Shown here: piece after piece, positions 1 through 9,081 of the stretch
Layout of the letters: each line of letters begins with the position of its first letter
How positions within the stretch are numbered: the first letter of the stretch is position 1
Origin: JANOQP01 sp044227705
GTDB taxonomy: Bacteria; Bacteroidota; Bacteroidia; Chitinophagales; Saprospiraceae
Reading direction: 5' to 3'
Assembly: GCA_044227705.1 (NCBI GenBank)
Contig: JBGAWE010000004.1
Coordinates: 1 to 58,101, forward strand
DNA: 58,101 nt
Program-made: the position numbers and the translations under genes
Notes under the pieces: model-generated
What the model was told of the DNA's origin: nothing
Databases searched by the model: none
The model's input: only the letters and a program-made list of their open reading frames with translations

Positions 1-2486
1 TGCTTGGATTGTTTTTGATGTTTTTGGCCTTTTACCTATTCGTCTCTTTCGTCTCTTATTTGTTCACATGGGAGGAGGACCAAGACCGGGTGCTGCAATT
101 CTCGTGGGGGTTGCTTCTGGAAGATTTCGAGATGTCGAATTGGCTTGGCCGGCTAGGGGCTATTTTGTCAAACATTTTCTTTTATTGGGGTTTTGGAATT
201 TCCTCTTTTTTGTTTGTTTTATTTCTGTATAAAGTGGGTTTGGGCCTGACCAAGCGACCCGGTTTTTCTCAATTTCAATTGTTAAATTTGAGGGATACTG
301 CAATATACATGGTGCTCCTCTCGACGCTCGCCGCGTTTATTTTTCAGCAATCAAGGTTTCCTTGGGGTGGTGCTTTTGGCGACGCAGTGGCCATGTGGGT
401 TCAAAACCTGCTCGGTACTTTTGGGACCATTGCGTTTATTTTGTTTTCGACGTTTGGGTTGTTTGTCTGGAGAACCAATATTCAGTTGGAAAATCTTACT
501 TTGGATGGATTTGCAAGCCAAGCCAAGGCTTATTTCAACGATGTTATAAAGAGTGGAAAACCTGCGGCGGTGAACAGGGACTCACGGTCACAGGAGGAGG
601 AGCGGCGGACCTTTGACAGTAGAGGCCAATTAGAGATTGGTGCTTTTGATGACGGGGATATGGTCGCCCCGGTCGTATTGAGTGGTAGCGGATTGTTCGA
701 TGACGACGAACCGCAGACGCAGAAGGCAGTTTCTGATTTACCAGCAACAGAATTGTCTCAAAAAAGCGAGCTTTTTGATAATTCCTCTGTTGCAGTTGGT
801 GGTTCAGCTTCTTTGGAGGTGGTCAAGACAGCCGTAGAGCCAGATTGGATTCAGAATGGCCGTGAGGAAAATGTAAATTTGGTTAGTACGAACCAGGTTC
901 CAAATGCAGGTTTTACAAGCGAGAATGTGTTTGGTAGAAAATTGGATGACATTGGCATGGATCCGTATGACCCAATGGCAGATTTGCAGCATTATGAGCA
1001 TCCTAACCTACAGCTTCTGAACAGTTTTGACGACCAGAAATATGAGGTAGACCGGGCTGAGCTTGAAGAAAACAAAGACCAGATTGTTCAGACACTGCTG
1101 AACTTCAAAATAGAAATTGAGAAAATTAGGGCAACCATCGGCCCAACTGTAACTCTCTATGAGATTGTGCCTTCCCGGGGCATTCGCATTTCCAAAATCA
1201 AGAGCTTGGAGGACGATATTGCTTTGAGTCTCTCAGCTCTCGGTATCCGCATCATTGCCCCCATTCCAGGAAAGGGTACGATTGGCATTGAAGTGCCGAA
1301 CAAGAACAGACAGATTGTGGGAATGAAGGAAGTGCTGATGTCCGAGAAGTTTAGAAAGGCATCGATGGACATTCCTCTTGCTCTAGGTAAGACGATTTCC
1401 AATGAAGTTTATGTAGCGGATTTGGCAAAGATGCCCCATCTGCTTATTGCTGGTGCGACTGGCCAAGGCAAATCCGTAGGCATCAACGTGATTTTGATGT
1501 CTGTTTTTTACAAAAAACACCCGGCTCAAATCAAGGTAATCATGATTGACCCGAAGAAAGTCGAGCTTTTTCCTTATTCACGTTTGGAAAATCACTTTCT
1601 CGGATTCCTACAAGACCAGCCGGAGCCAATTGCGACTGACACTACCCGTGTGGTGCATATACTAAACTCCTTGATAGTGGAAATGGAGTCTCGTTACAAC
1701 CTCTTGAAGGCCGCCGAGGTTAGGAATATCAACGAGTACAACGAAAAGTTCGTCGCACGCCGCTTAAACCCAGTAAAAGGGCATAAGTACTTGCCCTTCA
1801 TCGTACTGATAATTGATGAGTTTGCTGACTTGATAATGACAGCAGGGAAGGAGATTGAACTTCCTATTGGACGATTGGCGCAGCTTGCTCGAGCAGTTGG
1901 AATTCACTTGATTATTGCAACACAACGACCTTCGGTCAACATTATCACTGGTGTTATTAAGGCCAACTTTCCAGCACGTATTGCATACAAAGTGGCATCA
2001 AAGATTGACTCTCGAACTATTCTGGACACTGGCGGTGCTGAACAGCTTACTGGCCGTGGAGATATGCTGCTATCAATTGGGGGGGATATAATCAGGCTTC
2101 AAAGTGCTTTTGTTGATACTCCCGAGGTGGAGGAGGTGATTAAGTTCATTGCTAATCAACAAGGTTATCCTGAGCCATACTTCTTGCCAGAGGTGCAATA
2201 CGAAAACGATACGGAAGCAACCAAGTCATTCAGCCTTTCTGAAATGGACGATATGCTTGAAGATGCAGGCAGATTGATAGTTCAAAGCCAGCATGGTTCT
2301 ACCTCAATGATTCAAAGGAGAATGAAGCTTGGATACAATCGTGCTGGCCGGATAATGGATCAGCTTGAAGCGTTGGGTGTGGTCGGCCCAGCAGAAGGGA
2401 GCAAACCAAGAGAGGTTTTGTTCTTTGACGAAGGGGAACTGATTAGGTTTTTTGAAGAATTAAGAAAGAAGAAAAGCGGTATTTGA
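1..2486 (+). CDS. ftsK: DNA translocase FtsK (5' end outside window)
   Basis: Membrane-anchored ATPase that pumps chromosomal DNA through the division septum and helps resolve the terminus. The frame is open to the left edge (first whole codon at base 3), so the true start lies outside; the TTG at 9 is only internal. Four hydrophobic membrane segments occupy about the first 155 residues, followed by an acidic, low-complexity linker (about 180-330). The motor follows, with Walker A GATGQGKS near residue 480 and Walker B LLIIDEFADL-type residues near 600. The C-terminal winged-helix gamma domain (about 755-805, motif IQRRMKLGYNRAGR) reads orienting DNA motifs. About 825 residues are visible, close to full length for the family. 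Its composition is more AT-rich than genes further right. Confidence 0.97.
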   Translation, partial: LGLFLMFLAFYLFVSFVSYLFTWEEDQDRVLQFSWGLLLEDFEMSNWLGRLGAILSNIFFYWGFGISSFLFVLFLYKVGLGLTKRPGFSQFQLLNLRDTAIYMVLLSTLAAFIFQQSRFPWGGAFGDAVAMWVQNLLGTFGTIAFILFSTFGLFVWRTNIQLENLTLDGFASQAKAYFNDVIKSGKPAAVNRDSRSQEEERRTFDSRGQLEIGAFDDGDMVAPVVLSGSGLFDDDEPQTQKAVSDLPATELSQKSELFDNSSVAVGGSASLEVVKTAVEPDWIQNGREENVNLVSTNQVPNAGFTSENVFGRKLDDIGMDPYDPMADLQHYEHPNLQLLNSFDDQKYEVDRAELEENKDQIVQTLLNFKIEIEKIRATIGPTVTLYEIVPSRGIRISKIKSLEDDIALSLSALGIRIIAPIPGKGTIGIEVPNKNRQIVGMKEVLMSEKFRKASMDIPLALGKTISNEVYVADLAKMPHLLIAGATGQGKSVGINVILMSVFYKKHPAQIKVIMIDPKKVELFPYSRLENHFLGFLQDQPEPIATDTTRVVHILNSLIVEMESRYNLLKAAEVRNINEYNEKFVARRLNPVKGHKYLPFIVLIIDEFADLIMTAGKEIELPIGRLAQLARAVGIHLIIATQRPSVNIITGVIKANFPARIAYKVASKIDSRTILDTGGAEQLTGRGDMLLSIGGDIIRLQSAFVDTPEVEEVIKFIANQQGYPEPYFLPEVQYENDTEATKSFSLSEMDDMLEDAGRLIVQSQHGSTSMIQRRMKLGYNRAGRIMDQLEALGVVGPAEGSKPREVLFFDEGELIRFFEELRKKKSGI

Positions 2487-2518
2487 AATTGTTCTTCAAA
2501 TCGTTGACTTTGCAGGAA

Positions 2519-2534
2519 GGTTCCACGTGGAACA
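2519..2534. promoter_or_regulatory. parS: parS-like centromere site (ParB binding)
   Basis: The 16-mer GGTTCCACGTGGAACA matches the broadly conserved parS pattern TGTTNCACGTGNAACA at every position except the first. Its inner 14 bases (2520-2533) form a perfect palindrome. It sits between ftsK and the response-regulator gene, outside any credible coding frame. ParB binds such sites and loads SMC; they usually cluster near the replication origin. parA and parB are not in the window, so the assignment rests on the motif and the segregation-gene context. Confidence 0.75.
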
Positions 2535-2585
2535 TCAAAGGGCGAGTTTGAAGGGCTATTTGATGGAGGGAAAGTCTTGAGGCGA

Positions 2586-3308
2586 TTATTCCCGGACCAA
2601 AAACTGAAATCCATTCCCATGTATGTTGATGATTTCAATAGACTTATCTTTTGACAGGTATTTTCGGAGCTTGGTAACGAAAACATCCATTGATCTTGCC
2701 GTGAAATAGGTGTCCTCGTGCCAAATCTTGTTCAATGCCTCGCTTCTCGGAGTTACGTCATTGATGTTTAAGAGAAACATTCGCAGTAATGAGGCCTCTT
2801 TGGGTGAGAGTTTATCTATAGTTTTATCGCCATCGATCCCTTCAAAATGTAGTTCTCGAAGCGGGTAGTCGAAGCGAAATCTTCCAAATCGAAATTCACG
2901 GGTTTCATTTTTTATGTCCTTCTTTTTTGTAGAACGCTTCAAAATGGAGCCAATTCGTGCCAATAACTCTTCGCTCGCAAAGGGTTTGGTGATATAGTCG
3001 TCGCCGCCCAAGTTGAAACCCTTTAGGACATCATCCTTTAAAGCCTTCGCTGTCAAGAAAACTATTGGGATGTCTTGATCTCTTTGGCGAATTTCTTCAG
3101 CCAAAGTAAACCCATCCTTGCGCGGCATCATCACATCAAAAATAAGCAGGTCAAATTGTTTTTTTTTCCAAGCCTCAAGCCCCAATACGCCATCAATCGC
3201 CAAGTCAACATCGTAGTCGTTCATTTCAAGGTAAGAGCGAAGCACATCTCCAAAGTTTCTATCGTCTTCTACCAGTAGGATTTTGTAGTTTGAAGTAGTT
3301 GAGTTCAT
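2586..3308 (-). CDS. OmpR/PhoB-family response regulator
   Basis: DNA-binding two-component regulator of 240 residues. The receiver domain (about 8-125) has the acidic pair after ILLVED, the phospho-acceptor Asp58 in FDVMMP, the switch Thr86 in FLTAK and Lys108 in TKPF. The C-terminal winged helix (about 140-238) ends with the family's typical GNGFQF strand region. I chose the ATG at 3308 over a TTG three codons upstream. No histidine kinase lies beside it, so it is an orphan here; its partner and targets cannot be read from the sequence. It is transcribed against ftsK and diverges from parC. Confidence 0.93.
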   Translation of the reverse strand: MNSTTSNYKILLVEDDRNFGDVLRSYLEMNDYDVDLAIDGVLGLEAWKKKQFDLLIFDVMMPRKDGFTLAEEIRQRDQDIPIVFLTAKALKDDVLKGFNLGGDDYITKPFASEELLARIGSILKRSTKKKDIKNETREFRFGRFRFDYPLRELHFEGIDGDKTIDKLSPKEASLLRMFLLNINDVTPRSEALNKIWHEDTYFTARSMDVFVTKLRKYLSKDKSIEIINIHGNGFQFLVRE

Positions 3309-3531
3309 GGAAGTCAAAATTGAAAGGAATTAAATGCAAGGCTACAACGACTTTTTGCCAATGAAATTGCGGGGAGTGGTCTGGGATGCAATGGAACTTT
3401 GAGTGAATTGAAAATCAAAGGAAAGTGAACCTGAACTAAAAACAATAGATTTGAGCCGAGCAAAACATATTGTTTCTTTGCGCGGAGCAGGCCCTTGTAT
3501 TGGCTCCGAAAAATCTTACTCATAAATATTT

Positions 3532-6180
3532 ATGAAAAAGAAAGCATTTGCCCCAGAAGAGTTGCAGCAAAACGATGCGCACCGAGAAGGCGACACAATC
3601 ATCCCCATCACCGGGATGTACCAAGATTACTTCCTCGACTATGCGAGTTATGTAATTCTTGAAAGGGCCGTCCCTGCGATTGAAGACGGATTGAAACCAG
3701 TTCAGCGGCGCATTCTTCACGCCATGAACGAAATGCACGATGGACGGTACCACAAAGTGGCCAACATCATTGGCCAAACTATGCAGTTTCACCCGCATGG
3801 TGACGCGGCTATTGGCGATGCACTCGTCAATATGGGGCAGAAGGAACTTCTAATCGACCCACAGGGGAACTGGGGCGATGCTCGAACTGGGGACAATGCT
3901 GCCGCGCCGCGTTATATCGAAGCCCGGCTGACAAAATTTGCCCTTGATGTGGCGTTTAACCCCGATACCACTATTTGGGCGTTGAGCTACGATGGCAGAA
4001 AACGCGAGCCGGTCAATTTGCCAATGAAGTTCCCGATGGTTTTGGCGACAGGTGCAGAAGGCATCGCGGTCGGGCTTTCGACAAAGATTTTACCACACAA
4101 CTTTGTCGAAATCATCAAAGCCAGCATCAAAACGCTCAAAGGGCAAAATGCGGAAATATTCCCCGATTTTCAAACAGGAGGACTCATTGACACTCGAGAC
4201 TACAATGGTGGGGCACGTGGCGGAAAGTTGCGTTGCCGCGCCCGGATCCGAGAAGTGGACAAGAAGACCCTTGTGATTTATGAAATCCCTTTTGGCACGA
4301 CCGTCGATTCGCTCATCGAGAGCATCTTGAAAGCCAACGAAAAAGGGAAAATCAAAATCAAAAAAGTTACTGATGCGACGGCGAAGGACATTGAAATCGT
4401 TATCGAGCTTCAACCCGGCACCTCGCCCGATGTGACCATCGACGCGCTCTACGCCTGCACTGACTGCGAGGTGGGCATCTCGCCAAACTGTTGCGTCATT
4501 GTCGATAACAGGCCGATTTTCACAAACATCCAGGAGCTTCTAAAAATTTCGACCGAAAAGACGACCGACTTGCTGCGGCAGGAACTGGAGATACGGCGAC
4601 ACGAGTTGGCCGAGAAAATCTTCTTCTCCTCGCTCGAAAAAATGTTCATTGAAAAAAGAATCTACCGCGACATCGAGGAGTGCGAGACATTCGAGGCTGT
4701 GATTGAAACCATTGCGGTGGGTTTGAAAAAGTACATCTCGACGCCCTCCGAACGCGCTCCGGTTAGCGACAAAAGGCTCCGACTGTTGCGCGATGTGACG
4801 CAGGACGACATCGTCAGGCTGACTGAAATACGCATCAAGAGGATCTCGAAATACAACTCATTTGAGGCAGATGAGCATCTCGTCAAACTCAATGAAGAGC
4901 TTGCACAAACCTCGCATCACCTTGCCCACTTGACAGAATATGCCATCGCATATTTTGAAAACCTGGTTTCTAAATATGGAAAGGGAAGAGAAAGACGGAC
5001 AGAAATAGCTATATTTGACCAAATTCAGGCCAGCCAAGTAGTGGCGAATAATGCCAAGCTCTTTGTAAATCGTGAGAACGGCTTTGTCGGCATGGACCTC
5101 AAAAAGGATGAATTTGTGGGTGAGTGCTCCGACATCGACGACGTGATAGTTTTTCGAAAGGATGGCGTGATGAAAGTGGTGCGAATTGCCGAAAAAACTT
5201 TTGTTGGAAAGGACATCCTCCACGTAGCCGTTTGGAAGAAGAACGATGAACGGACGACATACAACATGATTTATGTTGACGGCAAAACCTGCCGCGCGAT
5301 GGCCAAGCGGCTTAATGTTACGGCGATTACTCGAGACAAGGATTATGAAATCGGTGGCCCGAAGGGATCGAAGGTTGTCTACCTCACAGCTAACCCGAAC
5401 GGAGAGAGCGAGGTTGTGCAGGTAACGTTGAGCGCGGGCAGTGCCGCCAAAATCAAAGTCTTCGATTATGATTTCGGAGAGCTTGCCATCAAAGGCCGCG
5501 ACTCGCAAGGTAACATCGTAACTAAATACCCGGTCAAGTCAATCAAGCAAAAGGAGGCGGGCAAGTCGACCATAGGTGCCCAGAAAATCTGGTTTGACGA
5601 CATAACCGGCCGACTGAACATCCAAGAACGAGGTCGGCTGATCGGCGAATTCGATACCGGCGACACCATTTGCGTCCTTTACAACGATGGCTCTTATGAG
5701 CTAACTGATTTTGTATTGACCAACCGTTTCGAAATGAAAGATATACTTTGGTTGGGAAAAAATGATGAAAAATTGGTTTTTACTGCCGTACACTTTGATG
5801 GCGGAAAGAGCTGGACGATGGTCAAACGCTTTAAAATAGAGACCACTAAGCTTGGAGAGCGGTACTCGTTCATCAGCGACAAGCCGAAGTCGCGAATCTT
5901 ATTCGCCACCGCGAAATCCGATCCCCGCATCAAGTACAACTTTAAACTGAACGGGAAAAACCTCTCGGGCGAGCTGAACTTGAGCGAATTTGTTGAGATA
6001 AAAGGGTGGAAGGCGATGGGCAACAAACTTTCAGATCAACTCCTGACCTCGGTGAAAGAAATTGAAGCCGTCGCACCAAAACCGGCAGAAAGGCCTGTGC
6101 AAACAGACCTTTTTGGAAATGTCGAGGAGGCTAAAATAGATGCGTCAAAACTCAAACCGGGTGATACCATCGAGTTTTGA
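3532..6180 (+). CDS. parC: DNA topoisomerase IV subunit A
   Basis: Type IIA topoisomerase subunit that cuts and rejoins duplex DNA to unlink daughter chromosomes; it works with ParE, which is not in the window. The protein has 882 residues. The breakage-reunion domain carries the catalytic Tyr128 in AAPRYIEARL. The segment FHPHGDAAIGD (86-96) is the quinolone-contact region; the position matching Ser83 of E. coli GyrA is Ala92, which I recall as usual in Bacteroidota ParC. The C-terminal part (about 510-790) looks like a degenerate beta-pinwheel without a GyrA box, which supports ParC over GyrA. Start is ATG at 3532, after a 220-base divergent spacer shared with the regulator gene. Confidence 0.93.
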   Translation: MKKKAFAPEELQQNDAHREGDTIIPITGMYQDYFLDYASYVILERAVPAIEDGLKPVQRRILHAMNEMHDGRYHKVANIIGQTMQFHPHGDAAIGDALVNMGQKELLIDPQGNWGDARTGDNAAAPRYIEARLTKFALDVAFNPDTTIWALSYDGRKREPVNLPMKFPMVLATGAEGIAVGLSTKILPHNFVEIIKASIKTLKGQNAEIFPDFQTGGLIDTRDYNGGARGGKLRCRARIREVDKKTLVIYEIPFGTTVDSLIESILKANEKGKIKIKKVTDATAKDIEIVIELQPGTSPDVTIDALYACTDCEVGISPNCCVIVDNRPIFTNIQELLKISTEKTTDLLRQELEIRRHELAEKIFFSSLEKMFIEKRIYRDIEECETFEAVIETIAVGLKKYISTPSERAPVSDKRLRLLRDVTQDDIVRLTEIRIKRISKYNSFEADEHLVKLNEELAQTSHHLAHLTEYAIAYFENLVSKYGKGRERRTEIAIFDQIQASQVVANNAKLFVNRENGFVGMDLKKDEFVGECSDIDDVIVFRKDGVMKVVRIAEKTFVGKDILHVAVWKKNDERTTYNMIYVDGKTCRAMAKRLNVTAITRDKDYEIGGPKGSKVVYLTANPNGESEVVQVTLSAGSAAKIKVFDYDFGELAIKGRDSQGNIVTKYPVKSIKQKEAGKSTIGAQKIWFDDITGRLNIQERGRLIGEFDTGDTICVLYNDGSYELTDFVLTNRFEMKDILWLGKNDEKLVFTAVHFDGGKSWTMVKRFKIETTKLGERYSFISDKPKSRILFATAKSDPRIKYNFKLNGKNLSGELNLSEFVEIKGWKAMGNKLSDQLLTSVKEIEAVAPKPAERPVQTDLFGNVEEAKIDASKLKPGDTIEF

Positions 6181-6282
6181 GCAGTGTGAAGCAAAAAACA
6201 GGTTTCGCAAAAAGCTCAAGCACTTGAAAATCAACGACGTATGGAAATAACACCTATTGTTTTTCTGCTGAACGCTAGTGAG

Positions 6283-8121
6283 TCAGCCAATCTCGGGGAT
6301 TAATATTTCGACCTGTGTTCCCTGCCCACCGATGGTCGAAAGATCGGTAGTGCGCACCCACTCGCCTATACGCCGACCGGCCGAGCGGTGCAGCAGGGCA
6401 AGTCGCTCCTCGGTTATTTCGCGGCCGCGAGAACGGTGGCGGCCCGGGTCAGGATTGTTGGCTTGTCGACGAGCCATTTCGAAGAAACCGAAGCCATTGT
6501 CCTCGATGGTGCAGACAAGGGTGTGTTCTTCATTTTCAAAAAAAGAAATCCTGATATGCCCCCCGCCGCGCGGCTTGATTCCATGTTCGATGGCGTTCTC
6601 GACATAGGGTTGCACAATCATCGTCGGGATGTGGATGAAATCGGTCTCGAGGTCATCGTCGATCGTGATTTCAAATGACAGTTTTTCGCGAAAACGGAGT
6701 TTCTGATTGATTTCCAAGTAGTTGCGGAGGAATTCTATCTCCTCTTCGAGCGTAACCGTCTCGGCGTTGGACAGGTCGAGTGCCCGCCGCATAAGCCGAG
6801 AGAAGCGCACCAACCAGTCGCTCGCGTCGGCCGCCAACCCTTGCATGAGCATCGACTGCACCGAGTTGAGGGCGTTGAAGACGAAATGCGGGTTCATCTG
6901 TGCCCGCAGTGCGCGGAGCTGGAGGCTGACGGCCTGCGTTCGTGCCATCTCGGCTTCGCGTCGTCGGTTGTCCGCATCGTAGCGGATGCTGATCTCGTGG
7001 ATTTTTGCCTCGCGCTCCTGTCGGGAGACGTTGCGGGCAAGGTGGTCGGCAAGGCGCGAGTGGCGGAACGCCTTCTCAAAGTCCCCCTTTCGTGCAAAGT
7101 ATTCGGCCGACTGACGGCACAAGTCGGTGGCGTGGCCGAGGTTGTCACCCCGCTGACCGAGTTCGATAGCGAGCGAAAGGTGGGCCTCTGCTTCCTCATC
7201 CATTTCTTTCACCATGAAGGATTGGGCGAGGTAGGCCTCGACGAGGCTCAAATTTGAAAAATCCGCGGGTGCCTTCGGCTCGCCGAAAAGTTCGGCGGCC
7301 AGCCGAAGCCGCTCTTCCGCTGCGTCGACCTGTCCGTGCTTGACGAGAAGGATGCCGAGGTTGGCGTTGGCGGATGCCCGTGCTCGGGGGCTTGAGCCGT
7401 CACCTTCACGGGCGGCTTTTTGGTAATAATGAGCTGCGCGTTCCACGTCGCCGAGCGCGTCAAAAGCGCGGCCCGCGTTGAGGTAGAGCCACGAGATTCG
7501 GGTGTGCAAACCGTTGGCCTCGGCCAGTTTGAGTGCATCGAGAGAAGCAGTGGCGGCACTCTCGTGATCCTCGTTTTTTTGATAGATTTCGTAAAGTCCG
7601 TTCTCTATTCGGGTGCGGAATGCAAGATCTCGTGGCGTTTCTACGTCCTGCATATCTGCCATAATTCGCTGAACATCAAGGAGTTGTAACAATGCTTGCT
7701 CCCTGTTTCCTTCATGAAGTTTCAGAAAACCCTCACGGCCGGCCAGCCGCGCGAGGAGCTTTGAGTCGCCGCTTTTTTTGACAAAGTTTCGTACAAGGGC
7801 CAACGTCTCCTCCGCCGGGCCGAGTTGGCCGAGGTTGGTCTGCACGGCCGCCAGCTCGAGTCGTGAATCGGCGAGAAGGTACCGGTTGCCACTGCTTTCG
7901 AGGAGGTCGATGGCCTTTTCAAAACTCTGGGCCGCTTCGGCAAACTGATGTTTTTCGTTGAAAAGCTGGCCGCGAAGGAAGTGCCATTTGGCAAGTTGGT
8001 CGCCAGTTGCGGCGGGCTGCATCGAGTCGAGAAGGCCGCTTGCCTTTTGAATGTCGCTGAAAATCAGAAGGCTTACAGCCCGGGCAGATTCCTCGAAATC
8101 GGTCGGCTTGGAAGGTCTCAT
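6283..8121 (-). CDS. TPR-containing LytS/YehU-type histidine kinase, apparently cytosolic
   Basis: Sensor kinase of 612 residues without a signal peptide or membrane segment. Residues about 10-360 are helical repeats of TPR type. A coiled-coil linker rich in Arg and Glu leads to the His_kinase domain with the H-box motif MNPHFVFNALNSVQ and acceptor His412. The HATPase follows, with N-box VENAIEHG and G-box EDNGFGF. Such kinases usually signal to a LytTR regulator, but none is adjacent. It is convergent with parC; the 100-base spacer contains one copy of the word TTGAAAATCAA (6224-6234). The repeats suggest an intracellular protein or peptide signal; that is inference. Confidence 0.9.
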   Translation of the reverse strand: MRPSKPTDFEESARAVSLLIFSDIQKASGLLDSMQPAATGDQLAKWHFLRGQLFNEKHQFAEAAQSFEKAIDLLESSGNRYLLADSRLELAAVQTNLGQLGPAEETLALVRNFVKKSGDSKLLARLAGREGFLKLHEGNREQALLQLLDVQRIMADMQDVETPRDLAFRTRIENGLYEIYQKNEDHESAATASLDALKLAEANGLHTRISWLYLNAGRAFDALGDVERAAHYYQKAAREGDGSSPRARASANANLGILLVKHGQVDAAEERLRLAAELFGEPKAPADFSNLSLVEAYLAQSFMVKEMDEEAEAHLSLAIELGQRGDNLGHATDLCRQSAEYFARKGDFEKAFRHSRLADHLARNVSRQEREAKIHEISIRYDADNRRREAEMARTQAVSLQLRALRAQMNPHFVFNALNSVQSMLMQGLAADASDWLVRFSRLMRRALDLSNAETVTLEEEIEFLRNYLEINQKLRFREKLSFEITIDDDLETDFIHIPTMIVQPYVENAIEHGIKPRGGGHIRISFFENEEHTLVCTIEDNGFGFFEMARRQANNPDPGRHRSRGREITEERLALLHRSAGRRIGEWVRTTDLSTIGGQGTQVEILIPEIG

Positions 8122-8230
8122 AAGCTGGTTTGATGGGGCAAAATAGCCCAGTCGCTCAATTTGCCGAGGCGAGGCGGGCGGAATTCGCCACTTTTGCCCG
8201 ACCTCCGTTCATCTTCAAAACTTGCTAGCC

Positions 8231-8893
8231 ATGTTGAAAAAACTTCCGCTGTTCGCCTTTTTGCCTTTTGCTCTTTGCCTGTTGACCATAAAAACAGCCG
8301 CGCAGCGCACCTTCCGGGCGGGCATCGTTGCCGGTTTCACGGCCGCGCAGCTCGACGGCGACAACGTCGCGGGCTTCCACAAGCCAGGATTGCAGGGCGG
8401 CGGCCGCGTCTCCGTTCGCCTCAAGGAGAAACATGGTGCAACCATCCAGCTCCTCTTCACCCAGCGCGGCTCGAAGCAGGTCGACAAGCCCGACCTCGGC
8501 ATCTACGGTTTCAAAATCACGACAAACTATGTCGACATCCCTCTCGAATGGCACTACAACGACTGGCTCGTGGAGGACGGCGACGGCAACGCCTATTACA
8601 AGGTGAGCTTCGACGCGGGCGCCTATTACGGCCGCCTGCTCAACTGGAAGGCCAGTTGCAGCATCGAGCCGTGCGACTATTTCACCGACCGCCTCAAAGC
8701 GGCCAACCAGAGCGACTTCGGCTGGCTCGTCGGCGCGACCCTGATGGGCACCCGACACCTCGGGTTCTCGTTCCGCTACGCCCGCTCGTTCGGCTATCTG
8801 TTCAATCCTGAGAAACAGAGCGACCCGCAGTTGCAAGCGCAGATGTTCCTCAAAAGTTACTTCCTCAACTTCCAGACGGCCTATCTTTTTTGA
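8231..8893 (+). CDS. Outer-membrane beta-barrel protein (PorT-like)
   Basis: Protein of 220 residues with an N-terminal signal peptide (KKLPLFAFLPFALCLL, cleavage probably after TAAQ). Alternating hydrophobic strands run through the rest and it ends in aromatic residues (FQTAYLF), as outer-membrane barrels do. The pattern fits the small PorT-type barrel family common in Bacteroidota. I chose ATG 8231 rather than a TTG at 8222, because the signal peptide begins there. The function cannot be deduced; the gene stands alone between a divergent kinase gene and a convergent Nudix gene. Confidence 0.8.
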   Translation: MLKKLPLFAFLPFALCLLTIKTAAQRTFRAGIVAGFTAAQLDGDNVAGFHKPGLQGGGRVSVRLKEKHGATIQLLFTQRGSKQVDKPDLGIYGFKITTNYVDIPLEWHYNDWLVEDGDGNAYYKVSFDAGAYYGRLLNWKASCSIEPCDYFTDRLKAANQSDFGWLVGATLMGTRHLGFSFRYARSFGYLFNPEKQSDPQLQAQMFLKSYFLNFQTAYLF

Positions 8894-8910
8894 CTGACAA
8901 CGGAGGTAAT

Positions 8911-8958
8911 CGCCTAAACCCAACTAATAATTAGGCGAACGCCGAAAGTTTAGGCGTT
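8911..8958. repeat. Clustered inverted repeats between convergent genes
   Basis: CGCCTAA at 8911-8917 pairs with TTAGGCG at 8931-8937. AACGCC at 8938-8943 pairs with GGCGTT at 8953-8958. CGCCTAAAC at 8911-8919 can instead pair with GTTTAGGCG at 8948-8956, so two alternative folds compete. A further TTAGGCGAATCC copy follows near 9058. The spacer separates convergent genes, so a termination role is possible, but there is no clear T-run. Confidence 0.45.
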
Positions 8959-9081
8959 AAACGAAAAGATAGTTGGTTGATTCTGAACGTCATTTTTCGG
9001 CACCATTCATTTCGAGGATGGGATGAGCGATTCATTGCCTTGTTTTCACCTGAATTTTAGGCGAATCCTTAAAATTTAGTT

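Noticed and set aside
8222..8230. TTG at 8222 as start of the barrel protein
   Set aside because: ATG at 8231 begins a standard signal peptide.
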